Positions 26,276 through 36,676 of a DNA stretch of 64,000 nt are shown one piece after another. The DNA comes from Hymenolepis diminuta (Eukaryota > Platyhelminthes > Cestoda > Cyclophyllidea > Hymenolepididae): contig CAADRB010000004.1 in assembly GCA_900708905.1 (NCBI GenBank), positions 62,001-126,000 of the forward strand, in the 5' to 3' direction. The notes below the pieces were generated by a model. The model was given only the letters and a program-made list of their open reading frames with translations. It was not told the origin of the DNA and did not search any database. Position 1 is the first letter of the stretch, and every line of letters begins with the position of its first letter. A program made the position numbers and the translations under genes.

Positions 26276-26699
26276 GCCCATACTACCGAATAAGTCACTT
26301 AACTATTCCCTCTCTTATAATTACCACCTCCCTTATTGCCCTCTTTTCCTCCGTGGTTGGCTAAATTTAGTAGCTACCCTCCCAAGCATCTGCGGCTGAT
26401 GTGTGCCCTGGGCGGATTAATCATCAAGACTACATCACGTGCTCTCTCAATTTATCGATTTGTCTGTTCAGGCAACCGTTATGACTGGAGAGGGGAGGGG
26501 CCTGTTAACTGCGCTTTGATCAGACATTGCGCGGTGAAATAAGGAGAAGCTGGATGTGTTTTAAGTCTGAGGAGAGTAGATACTGAATACTGGTACAGCA
26601 GTTATTAATAAAGAGGATTGCATCCCAAAACTCTAGAAATATATGTCTAACTACAGAAGAAATGAAAAATAAATCCCTATAATGTTCAAGAGTGTGTCT

Positions 26700-26890
26700 A
26701 GCTCTCGGGACGTATTGAAGTTCAGGAGGCATTTATTCGAGTGCAAAGATGTTGATGGATCACTAGACAACTGCATACTCAGATCAATTCAAGGATCGTA
26801 AAGAACTGTCACAGGCCACGGAGTTTATAATAAAGTCCCTAGCGATTTAAGAGACTGCAGACGAATTCCTAAAATAATTTTGGATTCGAC
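26700..26890 (+). repeat. Coding-like repeat R3 copy
   Basis: One frame reads 'KFRRHLFECKDVDGSLDN', compare 'KFRNHLFEFKGNGGSLHK' at 8.7 kb, followed by 'HGVYNKVPSDLRDCRRIPK'. Agreement at the protein level exceeds what the diverged DNA alone would suggest. Confidence 0.5.
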
Positions 26891-27399
26891 TAAAACCTCA
26901 TGTTTTAAATGTCCTTCTCGCATTTTTTTTCGATAAAAAAGGGTTAGTAATTAAATAATTTAAATTTTAGTTACTTAGCAAGCATCCTGTATATCATTTG
27001 TAGAGTACCCCGAGGTTCACTCAAAGGAACCTACCTAGTAAAACAAAAAGTCAATTTTGGAACTCAGTCAAATCAAGTCAACTAACCTTTGCACAAGTAT
27101 CGATTTATCGATCAGGATAAGCAAATTCTTTTTTTTTCTGATTTCCTCTAATGGGTGGGGGTTATAGAATGGTGGCCAAACGAAGACAAATACGTCAATC
27201 AATTTCATCGTTGGCTCCTAAGATAACTTCTTCATTCAGAAATGCTTTCGTGGGAGTGTCATTTAATATCTTAAACGAGGCATCCATTCTTTATTTGAAA
27301 AATTCTGCCATTTATTCTTTGTTTGTGTTGCATTAATAAAATAGAACTTGTTTGCCTAATATCTTTTATCTACATTTGGTTCGAATTCATAAGGGAACA

Positions 27400-27830
27400 A
27401 TGTGGCGTAGATGCAGGTGAGATGATACCTGGGAAACACTTGTACACGCACCGCACTTTCACATTTCCTGTGCTTGAAAATCGTCTGAGACACACGAACT
27501 ATAATTCAAGTATGTCTAGTCTTACCGCAAATGCCTCTCCCCATATGAAAGTGTACCGCTCTTTAAATATGCATTTATTGTTTAAACACTAAGATTAATT
27601 TTGCAGACAGTTTACTTCCGAAAATAACAAGAACATGCAGGATTGTCAAGTTAGTGGTTCTGAGATTGAAAACCTTTGGGGCAATTGGAGGGATAGCAGA
27701 ATTAGAGTTTTTCAATTGAAGGGATTTCAAAATGCCTTTTCACTGCCTCTGATAGTAGTTATTAAACATTCCAGTAGGTTTGGAACTTATTATTTGTGGG
27801 TGGCCCCAAATTCATCGATTCTTGGCAAAT
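27400..27830 (+). CDS. Candidate two-exon gene start (unrecognised)
   Basis: An ATG at 27400 (A at -3) starts a 17-nt piece ending at a strong donor (ATGCAG|GTGAGA). An acceptor 'aattttgcag' at 27606 opens a 224-nt exon, open throughout in the matching frame, to a strong donor (AAAT|GTAAGT) at 27830. Joined, it begins MWRRCR-QFTSENNKNM and includes 'SEIENLWGNWRDSRIRVF' and 'GTYYLWVAPNSSILGK'. The agreement of splice sites and frame is the only evidence. No family was recognised and no downstream exon was identified. Chance is a real possibility in 64 kb. Confidence 0.25.
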
Positions 27831-27839
27831 GTAAGTGAT

Positions 27840-30570
27840 ATAAAAAACATTGGTTGAGTACCCCAGTCCCAAAGTCGGTTACTATGATATCCGGGTTCTC
27901 AGTATCGGACGAAATGATAAACTGCCTTTGAGACACGGGGATTCGAGTATTGATTGACTCCGTCTGAGATCTCGTTTGTTTATCTAAACAGTTGTAATTG
28001 ACAATATATAATACGAGGTGATCTGGAAAAGATCCGTTCTTTCCGGAGTTTGCTGGGTCTTTTGTACTTAATTCCCTATACATTACAATTTTCTATTGAG
28101 AGATTTCACATTCCAATCGGAAATTGCGATTAGAATTATGCGATTCATATTAATAATATGCCATTCGGATTATTCGTACGAAGTGTATACTGATAAAACA
28201 AGATGGACCTGATGAAATTAAATATAGAACTAATGACTCTAAATAAAGCCTACCACTCTAAACTATCTGCGTAGATGCCTTTCTGTAATTAAAATTAGTA
28301 AATTTTTTCACCTTCCTCAAAGGAAATAACAAAAATATAAATTCATATTCTATCTATGACCTTGACCATTTCAAATGGCCAATAATCTGTGCCATTAGAA
28401 GAAAATGAATCTCAGAGCCACATCTGCTACTGTGGTCTGTGTGAAATTGCACAAGACCTCGTAAAAAAGCCGGTTGGATACTGACTGTTGGTGGGTAAAT
28501 CTGGCCGCAGATTTCTGCGACCGTGTCAAATCCAGGACACTCACAAATGTTTTTCTTTCCTCTTCCAATCTTAAATCGCTAGAACCAAATTTTGCACAGC
28601 ATGGAGATTTCACTTGACCTGGGAATACTACCGCTGACTCACTTGTGGGTTAATGAATGCAAAGCCCAAAACCTCTGGATTCTAGGGGAGGGAAAAATTA
28701 ACCCTCTTATTTGTAAATTTGTACCGTCTAGTTAATCGTTGTGAATTTATTTACCGTCTATAGCCGCATAGGGCACAGTTTGTTCGAATGGGATTAATGA
28801 ATGTGAACCATTAATGCTATCTCACATTATAGGCTATGGCCATAAAATGAATGGAAATTACTGCAGCTGTATAAATATCTACCGCAGGGTGCTTTTGAGT
28901 TCTAGACTCATTCTCCGTTATTTCTACTAACCTAGCCCCAGTTTATGAAAAGGCACTTTGGGAAGAGAAAAAAATTTTAGGGATCCCTTAATGAAACATA
29001 CCTGATTAACTTTAACTGACGCTCAGAATGGTAAGACGAGTTTGTTCAATATGTCCCAATTCTGGGTTTTAAATGAATTCCGGTGCAATTTCAGACAGAA
29101 TTTCCCAGATCACAGAATTTTGAAACTACTCAGTCGAATTTCCAAATATTACATTATCAGTTAACAGATATTTATAAAGCCTGATTGGAGGGTGATTCCT
29201 TACGTTAAAACTATTTCATAAAGCTAAAAACATGTGGTTTTATTTGAAATACTGATGATATAAGGCATTCACCTACAGTTTATTAAATATCTAGAGAGTC
29301 CGTTACAGGATCTGTTGCCTTGAGTTTTGTATATCAACTCTTGGTGATCTATGCAGGGATTTTAGCTTGTGCTTCTGACCTGATTGGCTAACTTCCCTCT
29401 CGAACAACCGATTTCCGAACTTCACACTGCCGATAACCGGACACGTTCGTGAATATTTAAACTATAGAGGTCTTCATATAATTTCCGATCATCACGGTAA
29501 ATCATCACGTCCTCGTAAAATACATTTTTCAAACAGTATTAAGGACTGAACGGAAGTGATGTATCTTATTTTTCTAGGGAAAGCCGATTGTGGAAGTGCC
29601 GAACAGAAACAAAAGAAATTACTCTACTGTCAAAGGAATTCACGAAATATATTTTTTCCAACACTTTGTTGATTGTCAACAATCTTTAATAAGAATAATT
29701 CACTTCACAAAAACGCACATTTCTACGTTCATGATGAGGGAGAAAGTAGATGAGAAACTCATTCCTCTATCATTATCCAGTTTAAGATTTTAACACTGGG
29801 ATTCGATCCTGTATCATCTGGCATTATCGATATGTGCGTCAATGCACAACTTACTAACACAAAATAAGCATTTCGACGCGTTCAAGCCTGTCTACTTCAA
29901 AGTCATTTGAAAGTTCTCACAAAATAGGGGCAAGCACATATGCATACAGAGGTAGTCTTCTGAGATACTATTGATATATCCAGAGCTCCTCTAACTATTT
30001 CTGCACATATTTTGAAATGTAGAATTCGACTTTGTGCTACCGACGTTGTTAAGGTATGCAACCAACAAACCTCAGATGCCTTAACGAGATGTGGTCCATC
30101 AGCCTCTCAGCTCAGCTACTGGTTAATTAACTCTGAACTCCTGCATTATTTATTGGCACTACAAAAACACTCTTGTAAACGTTTAGTCATATGAAAGTTT
30201 TCGAATGAGGTATGATACGGAGTGGCGAAGTAGAAAATAAGCAAGTAATGAAGTCAGGCATCGAGAGTTCTACCTTATTCGAAATCAGGAAGCACTGACT
30301 TACCCATACTCTCATTAAGAAATATAGGTCATTGTTTAATATCCTAATGATTTTATGGATGAGACTACGTCCCCGATACACAAGCTCTACTTCCCCTTGA
30401 TTTGTAAGGATACCCTACCTTAACAGAATTAATCTTCAGAAACCCAATACCCACCGACAATACAGACCGACCGAACGCCCCCATTTGGAGTTGCCAATAC
30501 ATACACGAAAAGTACCTCGACATCCCAGATCTTTTTCACTATTATTCACTCAGACGGAACATACCCCGCT
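27840..30570. other. No gene seen
   Basis: No repeat copy or convincing exon found. Short ORFs such as 28613-28395 (minus) have no recognised family. Confidence 0.5.
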
Positions 30571-30573
30571 AAA

Positions 30574-30789
30574 CTAATTCGACAACGCCAACCAGCTCAA
30601 TGTTTTTTCCTCCACATCTACCGCTACCTTGTGCCAATTGAGCGGATATTCTACCGTTTTATCAACTGTTATGCCACGATTTGAGAGTAAGCTAATTACC
30701 GAATCTCCGCTAATAATTTCACAACTCGTAGCAGATTGATCGTGGCTACCACATTTTAGTCCTGCTCTCCACAACGGATTCTCAGCCAT
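30574..30789 (-). CDS. Hypothetical 71-aa ORF downstream of cyclin G
   Basis: An ATG-initiated ORF beginning MAENPLWRAG and ending WLALSN before TAG. It has balanced, non-low-complexity composition and sits in a less AT-rich, CpG-containing patch about 1 kb 3' of the cyclin G stop on the same strand. No family was recognised, and no signal peptide or membrane segment is visible. A potential donor (GTAGCG) lies after codon 54, so it could instead be a first exon with the rest unseen. The distal AATAAA at 30888-30893 lies about 100 nt upstream, a spacing that would suit a downstream cistron in an organism with trans-splicing, but the sequence just before the ATG is not a clear pyrimidine-rich acceptor. 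It may also be chance. Confidence 0.3.
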   Translation of the reverse strand: MAENPLWRAGLKCGSHDQSATSCEIISGDSVISLLSNRGITVDKTVEYPLNWHKVAVDVEEKTLSWLALSN

Positions 30790-30887
30790 CGATCCCTTTG
30801 CCTCGGCCCCCTTCCGCCAAATACCGTTAACTCCAACATCCCAAAACCAGCAACAACGGCAGATGCGGCGGTGTTGGTTGGTTAACT

Positions 30888-30893
30888 TTTATT
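30888..30893 (-). terminator. Second, distal AATAAA downstream of cyclin G
   Basis: Canonical AATAAA on the minus strand about 0.92 kb beyond the cyclin G stop, in context 'CTCAAATAAAAGTTAACC'. If used, the 3'UTR would include the purine/pyrimidine tract at 31135-31193. It lies only about 100 nt before the start of the 71-aa ORF at 30789. Confidence 0.3.
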
Positions 30894-31134
30894 TGAGAAG
30901 TTGTAGTGTGGGGTGCCGAAGTCGTATTCACAGCGGCGAGCACTCACACACAGGTCAGGTTAAATAGCTTCCTGCGCACACACTGGCTACCCAAACAGTA
31001 CAAAGGGGACACACGAGGAAAACAGCAAGATGAGAAGTAACAAAGGAGAGAGCAAAATGCGTGTGTCACGGAGTAGTGCAGTGATGATGCGTGAGAGAGA
31101 AAGCACAGATTTTTTCTTCTTTTTGACTATTTTT

Positions 31135-31193
31135 GGAGAGGAGGAGGGGAGGGGGGGGGAAGGGGAAGTAGAGGGAAGGAGGGAGTTAGTAAC
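31135..31193 (+). other. G-rich tract (possible G-quadruplex), C-rich on cyclin G strand
   Basis: A run of G-blocks on the plus strand (GGGG, nine G, GGGG, GGG, GGG) separated by loops of 1-7 nt satisfies the usual G-quadruplex pattern. It lies 3' of the cyclin G coding region, so a long cyclin G 3'UTR would carry the pyrimidine-rich complement. Confidence 0.55.
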
Positions 31194-31546
31194 AAGGATG
31201 ATGATCCCTCTCGAAGAAAACAACATACACACTGGTATAAAATGGCAAAAAAAGGAGAGAACCCACAAAATGAGGAAGGAGAGGGGAAATCAAGGAGTTG
31301 CGTAAAAACACCGGAGGATCGTCACAAAAGAGGGGGATGTAAATGCAAAAAAAACCTTCCAAGGATCTAGAGACGCAAGTGTGGCACTGAGCTTGGTTGG
31401 TTTACAATGTGTAATATGATCGTCTTTGTCATCACAGTTCAAGGGTGGGGGATATGGAAAGACAACTGGTGTGCGGGTTCTGCTGATCACCAATTCGAAC
31501 GACGAGGATTACGAGAGGGGAAAAGATGAAAGAACACTCGCGTATT

Positions 31547-31552
31547 TTTATT
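31547..31552 (-). terminator. Candidate poly(A) signal AATAAA of cyclin G
   Basis: A canonical AATAAA on the minus strand, in context 'GCAATAAAAATACG', lies about 258 nt beyond the cyclin G stop codon. It is the first canonical signal downstream and would give a short 3'UTR. A second AATAAA occurs at 30888-30893. Confidence 0.45.
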
Positions 31553-31809
31553 GCGCCGTTCTTGATCCTGAGAAAAGTGTGGATGGTAGACTACACAAGT
31601 GGAGAGGAGTACGCACAGCTTTTTTGGAGTTTTTGTTGTTTAGGGACGAAATGCAAGATGACCTAGACAGAGAGAGTAACGGACGATGAAGCATGCTGCG
31701 GTTAGCACGTTAGGGCTCGAACATGAATTGTAGCTTGTCCTCTCTGTCAGTTCTAAAACACAACATTAGATAAACAACGTCCTCTGAGCAGAATGAGGAT
31801 CGAGATGAC

Positions 31810-34294
31810 TTACTCAGCGTCTTCCGATATAGTATCCAGCGTTGTAGGACTGGAACATCCAAGACGCATTAGAGTGCGCTTGGAAAGGGTCCAAGCTAGA
31901 GCTTTACGACTGGGATGAGAATCACGATAGAAGACATCGTAGAGCTCCTCCACCAACGCGGAACACTGAAGCACCTCATCCATCTGAACCTAGAAATGAG
32001 CGGGAATTTCAGATCAGATTCAGGGTAGACACATACAATGCTTAAAGGGGCTGAGGTTACTTACCTCGCAGAGTTCAGCTAGTGACTCGACTTCAGCAAC
32101 ATTGAAATGGTGCAAAACGGCCAGAGCGACAACTTGATATGCAAAACGATAGATTTCGAGGGAGCATAGGGCAACGACGAGTCTATTTGTCATTGCACTC
32201 CAAATATCGTACATTCTCCGACTCTGGCGTCCCCTATTTGAGCTGATTTCAGAGCTATCAGAGTTGGGGAATGAATGAGGAGGCAAGAGGAGTTGACCCT
32301 GAGGACTCTCGGCATCCCTCGAACTTGCAGTTGTGCCTTCCGGCAAAACAAGCGCTGCTGAAGCGAAAAGACGCAGGAAATCGAAGGCGTTAACACCGTT
32401 GAGATCTCCTCCTAGCTTGGAAGCCATTATCTGCTCCATTCTCAAGAGATCTGAAGCCGTTCCTCCGCAGTGCGAGATCTGAACCAATGATTCGGCAGGT
32501 GGAATGCCCGATTCCTGCAAAAAATGAAAAAAATCAAGTCAAATTACGCTCCGAAAGTTGGTAAGAACGACTGAGGATGTAAAATCACTTACCGGTTCCA
32601 CAAGCTTCGCAGCAATGTGGTAGGACGCGGCCGCAACACAGGCCATGTACTTCGGTTTGACCTAAATAGATTGAAAAGAGGTAAAAATTGGGACACATTA
32701 GAAGGAGAGCTTGAATACAAATGGGAACTAACCTTGACTTTAACAATGAAGCGATCGATAAGATTGACAGCCTTACAGAAAGCCTCGGCAGAAAGAGTAA
32801 AAAACGCATTATGCATGAAACGAAGACTATGTACAGCTTCATTACGAAGATTTGCATCAACTTTGTCGTCCGCAATCTGAAGGGAAAAACGAGGGAAAGA
32901 TCAGATTTTTATTCCGTACTTTCTAGATTCTAATTGCATCAGTTACGCGTGTCGTGAGGAGATTGGCTACTTGCCTCAACCTTTATATGCGCACGTGCTA
33001 CCTGACGTGATGAGTGCACTAGCACCTAGATACGGATAGACAGATACCACCGCACCATACGAGATTTAGGGTGTACGAAGCTAGGAGCTCCTGCTAGCGC
33101 GATAGAGCGCGCATGCTTCGCACACAACCAGGACCTGGACACACCAGTGAGTGTACGCAAAAAATGCGTCAACTGCGCGCATCAAAACTTCGGAGAGCTA
33201 TGCGCGCGCTCGCTAGTTAGCTGAAAGCTAATGATAACAGCTGGGCGTAGCAGAGAGGAATCAGCTGATTGCTTCTGCGCAAAACACATGATAGAATTAA
33301 GAACCAGAAAGCAACCGCTCTTGGAACCTAAGACTAGTTAAGCAACCGACAGATATAGAACGTACAGAGAGAAGTGCAACGCAAACCTATGTACAAAAAA
33401 CAAATGAATACGCAAGCCCGACAGACTACAAACAGTAGTCTCAAATCTGCGTAGAAAATCGATAACCTACCTACCGCAATTAAATAAGATTTTAAACCAC
33501 CTGCAAAGACTATTTTCCCCAAGATTTCTATTCACTATAAGGAGTAAACATTACTGCATGTGAAAACGAAAGATTAGAGTGATTGGAGGTCCAAAAATTG
33601 GAAACAAAACGACGTGAACCAAATAAAGAAAAAAGAAACTCACTGGATCGACGTAATAAAGGAATGCATTGGTGGGGTGATAGTGGGGCTCTATTTCTAC
33701 AAGCATCTGCAAACGATTCTGAGGTATTCGTGATAACTGCAGAGAAAAAAAATTAGACGGGAGGTCAGAGCACCTTCTGAGACCATAAGTAAATTTAAAG
33801 CAAAAAGTCACAGGGAGAAAATTAGAACCTACATCGCAAACTATCTCCGTAGGACTCTTAGAGCCACCAACCAGAGTTAGGGAGACGGGGGCAGAATGAT
33901 TCCTTATTCTGCGTTGGAAGATAGGTCTAGCTTGGCCGTTGCAAGAAATACCGTCATGAGAGAGTTTGCTGGGACTATATTTACAGGGATCTGATTCATC
34001 ATTCGAGCACTTGTCCGCCTTTGAGCGTTTTGGATCCTCATCGGCAGATGAGCTTGGCGAACTTGGACTCTTCGATTCATCTCTTGGAGATCCACTTAGC
34101 GGACTCCTGTTTGTCGCGTTCCTTGAGGTCCGCATTTTCATCAGAGTACGCTTAGTAGCTGCCGTTCTGCGTATCGCCGTCATAGAATCTTCAATGAGAT
34201 GACCTGATGTTACCAGAAGCCTGGGAGATGAAAGAGCTGGGATCGAATCCTCATCCCCAATTGCATCGGTGATACCATGAGCCACTTCAACCAT
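31810..34294 (-). CDS. Cyclin G family protein, six exons, 465 aa
   Basis: Seen: six minus-strand exons joined by GT-AG splices: 34294-33833, 33736-33644, 32876-32733, 32661-32593, 32514-32065 and 31989-31810 (TAA). All five introns are phase 0. Residues 1-154 are Ser/Pro-rich and probably disordered. Residues 155-185 carry the 'EIEPHYHP' segment matching the stretch before the cyclin box of cyclin G. The cyclin box follows, with 'NLIDRFIVKVKVKPKYMACV', 'IAAKLVEP', 'ISHCGGTASDLLRMEQIM' and 'NAFDFLRLF'. A second-fold helix 'VVALCSLEIYRFAYQ' comes next, and the end 'SKRTLMRLGCSS..TLDTISE' resembles the cyclin G1/G2 C-terminus. The start is the first ATG in a frame whose upstream part has no ATG, with A at -3 and G at +4. 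Family knowledge: cyclin G is a nuclear/cytoplasmic atypical cyclin linked to CDK5/GAK, PP2A B' subunits and growth or damage control. G1 versus G2 type cannot be decided. An extra 5' exon is possible. Confidence 0.93.
33094..33216. repeat. CpG-rich foldback (inverted repeat) in cyclin G intron 2
   Basis: Within the 767-nt second intron, a left arm (33094-33120, starting 'ctagcgcgatagagcgcgca') and a right arm (33191-33216, 'cggagagctatgcgcgcgct' then 'cgctag') are imperfect inverted copies of about 26 nt around a 70-nt loop. The segment is rich in CGCG, unlike the AT-rich surroundings. It may be a MITE/foldback insertion or a structured intronic element; no target-site duplication was identified. 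Confidence 0.5.
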
Positions 34295-34560
34295 TGTGAA
34301 ATCTGATACCGTGCAGGAATTATACAAACGCAATAAAAATAATGGTGACGCCCTTGCAGACTCAGACGGGCTGAAAAATAGGACAATGGGAGACAGAGAA
34401 AGAGGCGAAACCAACCCAGGGACACAGATGATTACCGTCAGCGCTTTGTCTGAGCCAGCATAAATAGGCAAACATAAACCCAATAGCTAAGCGACCTTGA
34501 ACGCACCAATGCGAGCTATCGAATCACTATATCGCAGCGCTCTTACTGGTTAGTATTTGT
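34295..34560 (-). promoter_or_regulatory. Presumed cyclin G leader/promoter region
   Basis: This is the upstream flank of the cyclin G start. Read on the minus strand it has two possible 3' splice sites close to the ATG, one ending 'ctatttttcag' and one ending 'cacggtatcag' about 10 nt before the ATG, so the ATG exon is probably preceded by a non-coding leader exon or a trans-splice acceptor. A possible donor 'GACG|GTAATC' lies near 34436 and a CCAAT-type box (ATTGG on the minus strand) near 34505-34512. No TATA box is obvious. Placement of the transcription start is inference. Confidence 0.35.
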
Positions 34561-35764
34561 GTGCGCAAAATGAAAATTAGGATTAGCAGCTCCTGTCTCA
34601 AAATCTGGGGCATTTTCTCGTGTTCAATCAGAGAGACGGTTAATGAGGTTGTTTACCTGATATTTGAATTTTGCCAATCAATTGCACTGATGAATATGAC
34701 CAAACATTCATTTATGTAAGATTAACTAAACTTTTAAAACTATTATTTCCAATTCAATTGTTAGATGAAATCTGAGAAACTGACGTAATCATGAGAAAAC
34801 AGAACTGTTGAATTTTCCGGATTAGTTTCCTCTAAACTTTCTAAATTTCTCTGGAAAAAAAGCTGAAGCTAATGAAAGAGTTATTTAATGAATCATCTAT
34901 CTAGATTCGATTAGAGATAGGTGCACTGACTAGTTATGTAGTGTTCATCTATACACCGCTTGTTCATAGGTACCTTTGTTGCCTAGATTTATTGATTCAT
35001 GAAATGTTTAGTGCTTTTCGGTGGATAAAACATTTTTTGCTCAGTTCTTTAGAGTATTTTAGTAGAATCTAATGAGAACGCGCGACATCTGCTAATGTGG
35101 TTGTAATAATGATTCATCATCTAATTGTCTTTAAGTCATTTGAATGAAGGTTTAGCTAAGTTACAAGTCGGACACACATACACAGATTTTAATATGATAT
35201 TTACTGATGGCAGCAGAGAGGTAAGGTAGGGCACTCTCATCTTGAAGTCGAGATTTCTTCTTAGCTTCAGTTGTAGTTAGGTCCCCTTTGTAATGAACAA
35301 AACTACTTTCCTTTTGAATTTTGAGAGCATTCTCTTGGATCTTAACTCAGGGCACGCGGATGAAAAATGCATCCAAATTGCATCTGAATCTTACTTTTTA
35401 ACTCCGTATTTCACCATCCATTTCAAAATTCTGATTGCGAAAAGCATACACTCGAACTGATTAGGCCGTCGTATATGAGAGGTAAATATGTCTTTTTTTC
35501 ACACAATGATTAATACTTATTATTTAGTTCATTGATCAAAAGTTTAAGGGCAGGAGATATATGACATTCGATGTCATGTTTGTTGAATGGAGAGATGTTG
35601 TAATTTTGATGAAATAAGAACTTTTAGTCTTGATATAATTGAGGGCAATAAGTTTGGAAGGTTGCCGATTAAGGTATTCCACCAGATATTGGTTTTTAGT
35701 AAACGATGATTGACTTTCACACGAATTGGCGTAGTCACATACACCAACAACCAGCTTTAATCAT

Positions 35765-35845
35765 AATTTTAAAACTAGAAGAAGGCGTAAACCTCGAACT
35801 ATACAGGTTTAAAAGATTGAGTGGTACAACTAAAATATCAACGAA
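35765..35845 (-). repeat. Dispersed repeat R2 copy
   Basis: On the minus strand reads 'taccactcaatcttttaaac' followed by 'gaggtttacgccttcttcta', matching the core of the 24.2-kb copy. Confidence 0.5.
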
Positions 35846-36561
35846 GCTTGGAATTATGTTTACATTTGCATAGTTCGATAATTTATCCAGGAAAATTAAT
35901 CCAAGGGAAATGTTGATACGGCTTTTAATCCATCTAGTTAGTTGGATTGAGATTCATTCTGAATGACAATGAATATCAGAACAGTAGCGCAATGAATACG
36001 GTTAAAATGAGGGTTCTTGTCCTTCATTAAGAGGGAAAGCACTTACACACTACTTCTGCTAGATAACAAACATGATTAAAAAGTAATTGAAATAGAGCGC
36101 TTAGTGAGCAAACGGGAATGATTCCATCAGCCAAATTTTAAACTTGCATTTTCTTTCCGTATCAAATAAATTTGTAATAATTTGTGAAATACAGAACAAT
36201 GTTTTCTTTCTCTGCTATGAAACGGATTAAAGTTGCTGTTTTTAAGCACAGATGTGTACAAAAAGGAATTTAGTGAAATAGCCACTCAATCACACTCAAA
36301 CTAATATCCACCTGAATTTGACTTCGTAAATATATCAAGATACCAAAAGGGTATTGGGGATGAAGGGACACCGATCAATACTCGAACACTAGAGGAGTCT
36401 GTTTTAAAGAATTAACATCTTTAGAATCTCCCTTCTCTCAAGCTGTTAATTCATTTCCATTTTCTTTTGATGAAATGGAAAAATGAAATGCGAAATCAAA
36501 GTTTACACAAAGTGTCGAGTGCTTAAAGGGGTTCAACGAGAAAGAAGGCGATGAGTCTTAC

Positions 36562-36676
36562 AAAGGGGAAATTGAATGTGTGGATCCTCAGCATTATCAA
36601 TTTTTCTCAAATGAAATCCACATGAGAAGCCACTGGGGGACTGATCACCACAGATCCAGCTGTTAGACACCTTCGT
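36562..36676 (-). CDS. Candidate internal exon upstream of cyclin G (unrecognised)
   Basis: On the minus strand a pyrimidine-rich acceptor (ctgttttcctctcttcacca then g) is followed by 115 nt open in one frame, 'TKVSNSWICGDQSPSGFSC' then 'GFHLRKIDNAEDPHIQFPL', up to a strong donor (CCTTT|GTAAGA). It ends in phase 1. Joining it to the acceptor just before the cyclin G ATG keeps the cyclin frame open, so it could be a 5' coding exon of that gene about 2.3 kb upstream, or unrelated. The plus strand of the same segment also has an open stretch. Confidence 0.22.

Noticed and set aside
31426..31689. 87-codon plus-strand ORF opposite the cyclin G 3' flank
   Set aside because: It begins with TTG rather than ATG, has no recognised domain and lies antisense to the gene flank; treated as chance.
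33966..34202. 78-codon plus-strand ORF over cyclin G exon 1
   Set aside because: It is antisense to the Ser/Pro-rich cyclin G exon; Ser-rich shadow ORFs are expected there.
34295..34483. N-terminal extension of cyclin G to 34483
   Set aside because: The frame is open but the only candidate start is TTG. The sequence reads as hydrophobic intron-like translation and contains two acceptor-like sites, so the start at 34294 was chosen.
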